Source: Spirochaetota bacterium (GTDB lineage: Bacteria; Spirochaetota; UBA4802; JAFGJZ01). Taken from it: 9,817 nt of DNA. The position numbers were made by a program, and so were the translations under genes. Every line of letters begins with the position of its first letter. Position 1 is the stretch's first letter. The notes under the pieces were generated by a model, which saw only the letters and a list, made by a program, of their open reading frames with translations, ran no database searches and was not told the DNA's origin. Below are positions 1 to 6,132 of the stretch, piece after piece. The DNA lies in NCBI GenBank assembly GCA_022704645.1, contig JAKJGA010000060.1:1-9817 (forward strand), read 5' to 3'.

Positions 1-378
1 TCTTCCATTTTCGCGATAGTTTCAGGCAAAATACCTCTCATAGCGCAGCTTGCCGAATTCAAAGAAAACATAACAACTCTCGAATATGATGACGCTGATT
101 TTTCCCAGAAAATCAATTTTTCCGATAAAAAGAAAGTATCTGATCTTACAATAGAAAATAAAAAAAACCCGATGAACTTTATAATACGTTATGATACTTT
201 ATCTGAAACTGATAATTATTCGTATTACAAAAGGATACACGCGGAAGAAACCGTAAGCGGTGATTATTTTGATTTTACTTACAAAAACATCACAATAGAG
301 AAATCAATAAGCGATAGTATTTTCGACTTAAAAATACCAAAAGGAACCAGAGTAATAAATACTACCGGAAAATTATAA
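1..378 (+). CDS. LolA/DUF4292-like protein, C-terminal part (5' end outside window)
   Basis: The reading frame is open from base 1 to the TAA at 376-378 (125 residues visible), so the gene begins upstream of the window. An internal ATG at 172 is not a credible start, because the protein continues upstream without a stop and has no ribosome site there. The visible part is a run of alternating polar and hydrophobic strands with no membrane segment. It ends in a strand of the form F-D-L-K-I-P-K-G-x-x-V-I, which resembles the last strand of the LolA/LolB/DUF4292 fold: half-open beta-barrels that bind lipoprotein acyl chains or act as outer-membrane assembly factors. This resemblance is by eye, from the C-terminal half only. 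A signal peptide or lipobox, which would settle its location, lies outside the window. Its stop codon abuts that of the convergent membrane-protein gene. Confidence 0.6.
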   Translation, partial: SSIFAIVSGKIPLIAQLAEFKENITTLEYDDADFSQKINFSDKKKVSDLTIENKKNPMNFIIRYDTLSETDNYSYYKRIHAEETVSGDYFDFTYKNITIEKSISDSIFDLKIPKGTRVINTTGKL

Positions 379-1041
379 AATCGACACAGAAAGTATACTC
401 TGCACAGCCTTGTATGCAATCAGCATCTGTGCCGAATAATATGAAGCCAAAACAATTAATGCCGATGCTTTATATTTCTCAACAATAACTTCCCATGAGA
501 GAAAAGCATCGGAAACATAAAAAAGCGCCGCACCTATTGAAAGAACCGAAAGACCCCCTCTTCCTGCTTCATAACTCTGAGCGGCTAAATTCATTGCAGT
601 GAGAAGCACACAGTAAACAAGTACAGGCAAAAACATTTTTTTCTGAAAACCAGTTCTGAGGAAAGTTTTTACAGTAAAAACATAAATCAGAGAAAAAACT
701 GCAATAACTATTCCCGGAACGGTTATTGATAAATCTGTGTGAAAAAAAGCAGCTATATAAATGATATGTGCAAGTGAAAAAGAAATCATTCCAGGAATTA
801 AATATCTGCTATCATCAAGAAGAAAAAAGTCACCGAACATGCTGAACAAAAGCCCGGCTGCAACAAAATATGAAAAACGGGTTCCGCCGGAAAGAACCGA
901 AAGAACAAGTAATAATAGAAACAAAATTATAATAGGAGCAAGTTTTACGTATTTATAAAGAGATTCCTTGCGGTATTTCACCAATATCGCCAAAAAAGAT
1001 GCAAGAATGCAAATACTGTAAAATATCATTACAAGTCTCAT
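373..1041 (-). CDS. YhhN/TMEM86-family membrane protein (putative lysoplasmalogenase)
   Basis: A 222-residue polytopic membrane protein, about eight hydrophobic segments. It carries the landmarks of the YhhN/TMEM86 family: a lysine/proline segment (K33-x-x-P36), G-L-L-F-S-M-F-G-D (63-71, conserved Asp), F-S-L-A-H (88-92), G-A-A-L-F-Y-V-S-D (170-178, second conserved Asp) and Y-Y-S-A-Q (201-205) near the end. Characterised members cleave the vinyl-ether bond of lysoplasmalogens; many bacterial members are untested, so the enzyme activity here is inferred. Start choice: GGAGG at 1052-1048 lies 6 nt from the third of three consecutive ATG codons (1047, 1044, 1041), so 1041 is preferred. A longer GTG start at 1065 is possible but has no ribosome site and would sit at the predicted transcription start. 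The gene is divergent from the XRE-cupin regulator, which may control it. Confidence 0.85.
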   Translation of the reverse strand: MRLVMIFYSICILASFLAILVKYRKESLYKYVKLAPIIILFLLLLVLSVLSGGTRFSYFVAAGLLFSMFGDFFLLDDSRYLIPGMISFSLAHIIYIAAFFHTDLSITVPGIVIAVFSLIYVFTVKTFLRTGFQKKMFLPVLVYCVLLTAMNLAAQSYEAGRGGLSVLSIGAALFYVSDAFLSWEVIVEKYKASALIVLASYYSAQMLIAYKAVQSILSVSIL

Positions 1042-1071
1042 CATCATCCTCCGGGAAATCGGCACTGCTCA

Positions 1072-1100
1072 TTCTTAAAGAAGAAGTTTTTGTCTGTCAA
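1072..1100 (-). promoter_or_regulatory. Candidate promoter of the YhhN-family gene
   Basis: On the minus strand there is a perfect TTGACA at 1100-1095 and, 17 nt on, a weak TAAGAA (3 of 6 matches) at 1077-1072. Transcription would start near 1065, giving a leader of about 24 nt to the ATG at 1041, which supports that start over the GTG at 1065. The -35 is convincing; the -10 is poor, as might be expected of a regulated promoter. Confidence 0.4.
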
Positions 1101-1156
1101 GATATAAGCATAATGCTGTTTAATATTTATTTGACGAATAATATGTGCAGACAAAA
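1088..1156. repeat. 9-bp inverted repeat between divergent promoters (candidate regulator half-sites)
   Basis: TTTTGTCTG at 1088-1096 is the exact reverse complement of CAGACAAAA at 1148-1156, with 51 nt between them. Read along each promoter, the same motif CAGACAAAA lies just after the -35 of the YhhN promoter and inside the spacer of the XRE-cupin promoter. That placement suits repression of both genes by the XRE-cupin protein. A smaller dyad, AGCAT-A-ATGCT (1107-1117), lies between them. The sequence match is directly seen; the binding role is inferred. Confidence 0.35.
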
Positions 1157-1160
1157 TTAT
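1131..1160 (+). promoter_or_regulatory. Candidate promoter of the XRE-cupin regulator gene
   Basis: TTGACG at 1131-1136 and AATTAT at 1155-1160 (4 of 6 matches to TATAAT) are separated by 18 nt. Transcription would start near 1167, giving a leader of about 22 nt before the ATG at 1189, with a GGTGA ribosome site in it. The second copy of the CAGACAAAA motif lies in the spacer. Confidence 0.45.
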
Positions 1161-1188
1161 GACATAGATTAGATAAACTGGTGAAATT

Positions 1189-1740
1189 ATGAATATTGGC
1201 CGTCTACTAAAAAAAATTAGAACTGAAAAGGGGTTTTCGCTTTCAACTGTAGCAGAAGCGGTAAATCTTACTCCCAGCTCACTTTCTCAAATAGAAAACT
1301 GTAAAATTTCACCTTCAATTTCGTCTCTATCTGATATTCTTAATTTTTATAGAATCCCCATGTCGGAATTTTTTAAGCAGATTGAACACAAGGATCTTCT
1401 AATTGTCAAATTTGCGGACATCGAATCGTTGAAAACAAACAATATGGGAGTATCCATCAATCTGCTTGCGTCCAATCTCGAAAATAACGTACTTGAATCA
1501 TACTCTGTAATTTTTTCGCCGGGCAGTTCGCTTGAAATAAAAAAACTGCCTGATGAGCTTAACGGTGAACGCTTCCTTTATATTTTAAACGGTTCCGTAG
1601 AAATTAATATCAATGAAAAGATATTTCTGCTGAAGGAAAAAGACTCACTGAATTACAAATCATACTACAAATGCCTGATCAACAATACAGGTTCTACAGA
1701 AGCAGAAGTTTTCATTAACGGTCTTCCGCCTGTTCTTTAA
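1189..1740 (+). CDS. XRE-family transcriptional regulator with C-terminal cupin domain
   Basis: A 183-residue two-domain regulator. Residues 1-62 form a Cro/C1-type helix-turn-helix domain (segment F16 to N37, with the typical S-S-L-S-Q-I-E-N recognition helix). Residues of about 105-178 form a cupin barrel in the usual place for the SutR/PuuR-like architecture, where the cupin senses a small ligand. The barrel keeps the N-G-E-R-F-L-Y-I-L-N-G strand (125-135). The histidines that normally hold a metal are absent: there is no His in the first motif, the G-D of the second motif reads K-D (150-152 region), and the following p-H is replaced by Y-Y-K-C. Metal binding is therefore doubtful. A weak GGTGA ribosome site precedes the ATG. 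The ligand and targets are unknown; the divergent YhhN gene and its own promoter are the likeliest targets. The stop overlaps the stop of the convergent lacI-type gene. Confidence 0.9.
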   Translation: MNIGRLLKKIRTEKGFSLSTVAEAVNLTPSSLSQIENCKISPSISSLSDILNFYRIPMSEFFKQIEHKDLLIVKFADIESLKTNNMGVSINLLASNLENNVLESYSVIFSPGSSLEIKKLPDELNGERFLYILNGSVEININEKIFLLKEKDSLNYKSYYKCLINNTGSTEAEVFINGLPPVL

Positions 1741-2738
1741 GCCCGCTTTCTGGTTGACTCTCTTATGATTAGCTTCGGTTCAACAAGCTGTTTTTGCGGT
1801 TTCAGCTCCCTGTCTTTTATCCTTTCAAATATTCTTGCAAATGCCATCTCTCCGAGGCTGAATTTAGGCTGATAAACAGTCGTGAGGCGGGGTACGGTAT
1901 ATTGACACATAAATAGATCATCAAATCCAATAACAGAAACCTGATCCGGTACAGCGACATTAATATCCGCAGCAGCACGAATCCCGCCGATTGCAAGATT
2001 ATCTGAATAGAAAAATATCGCAGTCGGAGGAACTTCCATCTTCGCAAACTTAATGAACGCATCATACCCGGCATGTGTATGAAAATCAGTTTCAATGATA
2101 TAATCTTTATTCAACTCGATACCGTTTTCATTAAGTGCTTTTTCCCAACCCTTTATACGCTGACGATATGAAAAATTATCATTACCTTCTGCCGATACAC
2201 ATGCTATTTTAGTATGCCCAAGTTCAATAAAATGCTTTGCAGCAAGATAACCTCCCATGAAATCATCCGTACAGATTGCATCCATGCCGCTTTCTTCAAT
2301 ATGATGCTGAAGAAACAAAACAGGTATTTCAAGATTGACCAGATAAGGGATTCGTGTTTCGTCGAGAAGACTGTGTATTATCACTGCATCAACTCCCTTA
2401 TCCAGCAGCATTTCAATATTTTCTTTTTCTTTTTCCGGATTACACTCGGAATAGCATACTATTATATTATAGCCTTCAAGATAAGCCTTCTTTTCAATCC
2501 CTGTAAGAGTTTCCGAAAAATAGGGATTAACATTTATTGAAGAAAGAACGCCTATCGTCTTGCTTTCCTGCTTGCGGAGACACCTCGCGACCTGGTTCGG
2601 ACGGTATTTCAGTTCTCTTATCGCCTTATTCACGCGCTTTACGACATCTTCACTTACAAAACGCGTTTCATTAATAACATGCGACACAGTTGTATACGAA
2701 ACACCTGCCCTTTTAGCCACATCTTTGATGGTTGCCAT
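1737..2738 (-). CDS. LacI-family transcriptional repressor, PurR-like
   Basis: A 333-residue LacI/GalR-family repressor of full length. Residues 1-56 are the DNA-binding headpiece: helix-turn-helix I4 to N23, then the hinge helix P-N-Q-V-A-R-C-L-R (47-55), in which L54 is the leucine that wedges into the central CpG of the operator. The headpiece closely resembles E. coli PurR (shared M-A-T-I-K-D-V-A-K-R-A at 1-11 and T-T-V-S-H-V-I-N at 16-23). Residues 60-333 are a periplasmic-binding-protein-like sensor. Y73-F74, R194, F219 and D273 align by eye with PurR effector-pocket positions, although N-P-Y-F, the Arg and the Asp are common in many LacI paralogues, so the effector cannot be named. An A/G-rich ribosome site (GAGGGGAAG) precedes the ATG. 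It lies 21 nt after the MATE gene and is evidently cotranscribed with it; a matching operator sits in the operon promoter, implying autoregulation. Confidence 0.95.
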   Translation of the reverse strand: MATIKDVAKRAGVSYTTVSHVINETRFVSEDVVKRVNKAIRELKYRPNQVARCLRKQESKTIGVLSSINVNPYFSETLTGIEKKAYLEGYNIIVCYSECNPEKEKENIEMLLDKGVDAVIIHSLLDETRIPYLVNLEIPVLFLQHHIEESGMDAICTDDFMGGYLAAKHFIELGHTKIACVSAEGNDNFSYRQRIKGWEKALNENGIELNKDYIIETDFHTHAGYDAFIKFAKMEVPPTAIFFYSDNLAIGGIRAAADINVAVPDQVSVIGFDDLFMCQYTVPRLTTVYQPKFSLGEMAFARIFERIKDRELKPQKQLVEPKLIIRESTRKRA

Positions 2739-2759
2739 TATCTTCCCCTCTTAATGCTT

Positions 2760-4136
2760 TTAAGCTCTACGCAAACGAATCCTATCAAGCTTGTTCAGGA
2801 AGGAAAGAAAAAAATCTCTTCCTTTGGCAAATCGCAGAGTATTTATTACTGCACGGACAAATTCATCAGTTATCCAGGTAATATAAACACCGGTTAGAGA
2901 AAGACCCAAAGGAAATATCATAATATAAGACATTACTACCACAAAAACAGTACCGAAAATCTGAGTATAAAGCATCCACTTGGTATCGCCGATTCCGCGT
3001 ATTCCGTGTCCAATAACCACATTAAACGCTTTGGGAATCAGGAAAAGAGCGACCATTATTAAATAAGGATAACTGCTGTTTATCATAGCTGAATCTTTTG
3101 TAAAAATAGAAACTATATCTTTCGCGAATCCGCCGAAAAGAATCATGAAAAAAACATTAATCAAAATGGAAATTTTAAGACAGCGGTATGTCGCGCGCGC
3201 CGCTTCATTTTTTTTACCTGCGCCGGAGGCATGACCTGCAAGAGTCTGAGCCGCTTTTGCAAAACCCGAATAAAAAAGAAAACACACAACTTCAATACGC
3301 ATCACCAGCGTATAAATTCCGGTTTCTCCCGGACCTAATGAATTCATATAGCGTACAATAATAAGATTGCCGAAGTGCCACATTATTTCTTCAAGTCCGG
3401 AGGGTATGCCTATACGGGCTATATTCTTATAATTCTCGAACTTTGACTTCACAATTTTCGAAAGATTAATTCCGAACTTTCTGCTGTTTGCAAGAAGAAA
3501 TGAAATTGTAATCGCGGCTCCGACAAACTCGGCAGCGACAAGAGCTATTCCGGCGCCTCTAATCTCCATCGGAGCAAATCCGAAATGACCGAAAATAAGA
3601 ACCCATGAAAGAAAAAGATTAATTGAAGATCTGACAGCACCTGAAATAAAAAGAGGAAAGGTTTTTCCATGAGCCTGAAGGATTGCAGCAGCTGTAGTTT
3701 CTGCGCCGACAAACAGAAAAACAAATGAAAGAATCCGGATATATTCAACCGAGTAAGACAAAATCGGTTCACGTACACCCATTAGATGAAAAACCTGTTC
3801 AGGAAAAATTATCCAGAAAAGAAAAAAGGCCAGAGAAAAAAGAGTATTGAACTTGAATGCGCTTGCGGACAGTCTTGCCGCCTGAACCTTCTTCCCTGCT
3901 CCGAGTTTCTGAGCGGCGAGAACTGTTGTTCCGGTATTAACCGACCAGAAAAACGAAAGAGTCAGAATAAAAGGGAAAATACTGTTGCCGACTGCCGCAA
4001 AATATTCAGTATTTATTCTTCCAAGAAAAGCTGAATTTATCAGAATTTCCGTCTGCTGGATAATTCCGGCGATAACAATCGGAATTCCGATTCTGAATAT
4101 TATTTTGTACTGCTTGATGTTAGGATTTTTAAACAT
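2760..4136 (-). CDS. MATE-family efflux transporter
   Basis: A 458-residue inner-membrane protein with about 12 hydrophobic segments, the usual length for the multidrug and toxic compound extrusion family, which exports solutes in exchange for Na+ or H+. The two homologous MatE halves are visible as internal repeats: R-I-G-I-P at 15-19 and again at 241-245, and A-A-Q-K-L-G-A-G-K-K at 74-83 matched by the A-A-Q-T-L ... G-A-G-K-K segment at 295-309. Substrate cannot be read from the sequence. The C-terminus is arginine-rich (R-I-R-L-R-R-A). GAGGT (4145-4141) lies 4 nt before the ATG. It is the first gene of an operon with the PurR-like repressor and is preceded by an operator-bearing promoter, so it is probably induced or derepressed by a specific metabolite rather than made constitutively. 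Confidence 0.95.
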   Translation of the reverse strand: MFKNPNIKQYKIIFRIGIPIVIAGIIQQTEILINSAFLGRINTEYFAAVGNSIFPFILTLSFFWSVNTGTTVLAAQKLGAGKKVQAARLSASAFKFNTLFSLAFFLFWIIFPEQVFHLMGVREPILSYSVEYIRILSFVFLFVGAETTAAAILQAHGKTFPLFISGAVRSSINLFLSWVLIFGHFGFAPMEIRGAGIALVAAEFVGAAITISFLLANSRKFGINLSKIVKSKFENYKNIARIGIPSGLEEIMWHFGNLIIVRYMNSLGPGETGIYTLVMRIEVVCFLFYSGFAKAAQTLAGHASGAGKKNEAARATYRCLKISILINVFFMILFGGFAKDIVSIFTKDSAMINSSYPYLIMVALFLIPKAFNVVIGHGIRGIGDTKWMLYTQIFGTVFVVVMSYIMIFPLGLSLTGVYITWITDEFVRAVINTLRFAKGRDFFLSFLNKLDRIRLRRA

Positions 4137-4154
4137 TTTGACCTCGGCGCGTGC

Positions 4155-4182
4155 ATTTAAGCAAACGTTTGCTTTATGTCAA
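4155..4182 (-). promoter_or_regulatory. Promoter of the MATE-lacI operon
   Basis: On the minus strand a perfect TTGACA (4182-4177) is followed after 16 nt by TTAAAT (4160-4155, 4 of 6 matches); a 17-nt spacer to TAAATG is the alternative. Transcription would start near 4148, leaving a short leader of about 12 nt that holds the GAGGT ribosome site. The whole spacer is filled by the palindromic operator. Confidence 0.7.
4159..4174. promoter_or_regulatory. LacI/PurR-type operator, perfect 16-bp palindrome
   Basis: AAGCAAACGTTTGCTT is a perfect palindrome with a central CpG, the hallmark of LacI-family operators; its 12-bp core GCAAACGTTTGC matches the PurR box core. It occupies the -35/-10 spacer of the promoter of the operon that encodes the PurR-like repressor, so bound repressor would exclude RNA polymerase. 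The match is seen directly; the pairing with this repressor is a strong inference from headpiece similarity and position. Confidence 0.85.
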
Positions 4183-4238
4183 GATTAATCCGTCATTAAA
4201 AAAAATTGCAACTGTACAAAAACATTAAAATGGCGGAA

Positions 4239-4252
4239 AAAGTTGCAACTTT
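4239..4252. promoter_or_regulatory. 14-bp palindrome at the acyl-CoA synthetase promoter (candidate operator)
   Basis: AAAGTTGCAACTTT is a perfect palindrome that overlaps the first bases of the predicted -35 box. A second, one-sided copy, TTGCAACT, lies at 4206-4213, so the shared 8-mer recurs 37 bp upstream. It is unrelated to the LacI-type operator next to it, so a different regulator would be needed. No such regulator gene is identifiable here. Confidence 0.45.
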
Positions 4253-4278
4253 ACTGATTTTTGTCAGGTCTTTATAAA
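4250..4278 (+). promoter_or_regulatory. Candidate promoter of the acyl-CoA synthetase gene
   Basis: TTTACT (4250-4255, 4 of 6) and TATAAA (4273-4278, 5 of 6) are separated by 17 nt. Transcription would start near 4285, about 35 nt before the ATG at 4320. The -35 overlaps the end of the 14-bp palindrome. Confidence 0.5.
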
Positions 4279-4319
4279 TAAGGATCATTCCGACCAATTT
4301 AAAACTACTGGAGTTTCTG

Positions 4320-5984
4320 ATGTCTCTTATCGATAAATACCTGGAAAGAAAAGATTTTTCCTCTTATGAAGATTTTGTATCCGGCTACAAATTAAAATGC
4401 CCTGATAATTTCAATTTCGCATACGATGTTGTTGATTATTATGCCGCAAACGAACCTGACAGAAAAGCACTCGTATGGTGTGACGAAAAAGAAGACGATA
4501 AAATTATTTCTTTCAAAGAAATGAAGGAAATGAGTCTTCAGGCCGCAAAAATGCTCTCTTCACTCGGCATCAAAAAAGACGACAGAGTAACACTCATACT
4601 CAAACAGCGCTACGAATTCTGGTTTCTGCTTCTTGCTCTTCACAGAATCGGAGCAATCGCGATTCCCGCAACCCACATGCTGAGCGCCCATGATATAGAA
4701 TACCGGATAAATTCTGCCGGAATAAAGATGATAATATCTGTTTCCGCCGATCACTTGACCGAATATACCGATGAAGCGGACTGCAAAACCGGAAACAAAA
4801 TCATGAAGATGACTGTTCACGGAAGAAAAGAAGGATGGCTGAGCTATGAAGACGAAATGAAAAAGCATGATTCTTCATTCGTCCGCCCGCAGGGCGCAGA
4901 TGCAACAACCAATACCGACACGATGCTCCTTTATTTCACATCAGGAACTGTCGGACTTCCGAAAATGGTAACACATGATTACACTTATCCGCTGGCTCAC
5001 ATACTCACGGCAAACTACTGGCAGAATGTCGTCGAAGGCGGAATTCATTATACCGTTGCAGATACAGGATGGGCAAAATCAGTATGGGGTCAGATTTACG
5101 GACAGTGGCTTTCCGGAAGTGCTGTTTTCATTTATAATTATGACCGTTTCATAGCCGCAAATCTTCTATCGAAAGCAACAAAACACGGGGTAACCACTTT
5201 CTGCGCTCCTCCGACAGTATGGCGTTTTCTCGTTAAAGAAGATCTTCATAAATATGATTTTTCAAGTTTCAAATACTGCGTCGTTGCAGGCGAACCTCTC
5301 AATCCGGAAATCTATGAAAAATTTCTCGCCGCAACCGGAATCAAACTCAAAGAAGGTTACGGGCAGACGGAAATGGTTGTAGCGATAGCGACATGGCCGT
5401 GGGTCGAACCGAAACCAGGCTCAATGGGAAAACCTTCGCCAAGTTACAACGCAATTCTTCTCAACAGAGAAGGAAAGGAATGTGAAGCCGGAGAAGAAGG
5501 AGAAATTGTTTTTAAAACGAATCCAGCAAAACCGATCGGACTATTCAAGGGATATTATTGCGACGAACAGCTCACCGCGAATGCATGGCATGACGGCCTG
5601 TATTATACCGGAGATACTGCATATAAAGACGAAGACGGATATTTCTGGTTTGTCGGAAGAAATGACGATTTAATCAAAAGCTCAGGCTACAGAATCGGGC
5701 CGTTTGAAGTCGAAAGCGCACTGATTGAACATCCAAGTGTACTCGAATGCGCAGTAACAGGAATTCCCGACGATGAACGCGGACAGGTAGTTAAAGCCAC
5801 AGTTGTCCTCAGCAAAGACTTTGCGGCGAGCGATGAACTAAAACATGAACTCCAGAATCACGTCAAAAAAACCACGGCGCCTTACAAGTATCCGCGAATA
5901 ATTGAATTTGTGGAATCGCTTCCAAAGACAATAAGCGGCAAAATAAGACGTGTCGCTATCCGCGATAAAGATAAAGCTTGCTGA
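4320..5984 (+). CDS. Acyl-CoA synthetase, medium-chain (ACSM-like) AMP-forming family
   Basis: A 554-residue adenylate-forming enzyme that activates a carboxylic acid with ATP to an acyl-AMP and transfers it to CoA. All core motifs are intact: Y-F-T-S-G-T-V-G-L-P-K (205-215, phosphate loop), D-T-G-W-A-K (248-253), the A-P-P-T region (296-299), A-G-E-P-L-N-P (323-329), G-Y-G-Q-T-E (346-351), Y-T-G-D (429-432, ribose-binding Asp), G-R-N-D-D (446-450, hinge), and the C-terminal S-G-K (539-541) with catalytic K541. The D-T-G-W-A-K block and the Y-F-T-S-G-T form point to the medium-chain/ACSM branch rather than acetyl-CoA synthetase or CoA-independent luciferase relatives; the acid substrate (medium-chain, branched or aromatic) cannot be fixed. 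GGAG at 4310-4313 lies 6 nt before the ATG. It is monocistronic, with its own promoter and terminator. Confidence 0.93.
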   Translation: MSLIDKYLERKDFSSYEDFVSGYKLKCPDNFNFAYDVVDYYAANEPDRKALVWCDEKEDDKIISFKEMKEMSLQAAKMLSSLGIKKDDRVTLILKQRYEFWFLLLALHRIGAIAIPATHMLSAHDIEYRINSAGIKMIISVSADHLTEYTDEADCKTGNKIMKMTVHGRKEGWLSYEDEMKKHDSSFVRPQGADATTNTDTMLLYFTSGTVGLPKMVTHDYTYPLAHILTANYWQNVVEGGIHYTVADTGWAKSVWGQIYGQWLSGSAVFIYNYDRFIAANLLSKATKHGVTTFCAPPTVWRFLVKEDLHKYDFSSFKYCVVAGEPLNPEIYEKFLAATGIKLKEGYGQTEMVVAIATWPWVEPKPGSMGKPSPSYNAILLNREGKECEAGEEGEIVFKTNPAKPIGLFKGYYCDEQLTANAWHDGLYYTGDTAYKDEDGYFWFVGRNDDLIKSSGYRIGPFEVESALIEHPSVLECAVTGIPDDERGQVVKATVVLSKDFAASDELKHELQNHVKKTTAPYKYPRIIEFVESLPKTISGKIRRVAIRDKDKAC

Positions 5985-5986
5985 AA

Positions 5987-6028
5987 AATATAATCTGTTT
6001 CGGATTTCTTTTCGAAACAGATTATATT
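5987..6028. repeat. Perfect 16-bp inverted repeat hairpin after the acyl-CoA synthetase gene
   Basis: Arms 5987-6002 and 6013-6028 pair perfectly over 16 bp (inner end CTGTTTCG / CGAAACAG) around a 10-nt T-rich loop (6003-6012). It begins 2 nt after the stop codon. No U-tract follows, so it is not a standard intrinsic terminator by itself; it may protect the 3' end of the mRNA or work with the terminator 21 nt downstream. Confidence 0.75.
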
Positions 6029-6048
6029 AAATGTTCATGAATTATTTT

Positions 6049-6079
6049 ACCGTATTTCACCACGAAATACGGTTTTTTT
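6049..6079 (+). terminator. Intrinsic terminator of the acyl-CoA synthetase gene
   Basis: A 10-bp perfect stem, ACCGTATTTC (6049-6058) with GAAATACGGT (6064-6073), closes a 5-nt loop and runs straight into seven Ts (6073-6079). This is the textbook rho-independent form on the plus strand. It separates the synthetase from the LEA2-folE2 pair. Confidence 0.88.
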
Positions 6080-6132
6080 GTGTTTGAAAAACTATACCGG
6101 TATTTTAATGGTAGTTATCTGACGGGGGACAA

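Noticed and set aside
172..378. Separate 68-residue gene starting at ATG 172
   Set aside because: The same frame is open back to base 1 and no ribosome site precedes 172, so it is the tail of a longer gene.
2214..2540. 108-residue open frame on the plus strand
   Set aside because: It lies wholly antisense to the well-supported LacI-family gene, has no ribosome site and gives a composition unlike any protein family.
4560..4868. 102-residue open frame on the minus strand
   Set aside because: Antisense shadow of the acyl-CoA synthetase gene, whose motifs span this stretch intact.
6094..6103. ATACCGGTAT palindrome upstream of the LEA-2 gene
   Set aside because: Only 10 bp, with no second copy and no regulator to match; noted in the gene entry but too short to call an operator.
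6080..6132. Zur box or riboswitch upstream of the LEA2-folE2 pair
   Set aside because: folE2 is sometimes zinc-regulated, so I looked; no Zur-like dyad and no conserved riboswitch fold is recognisable in this short leader.
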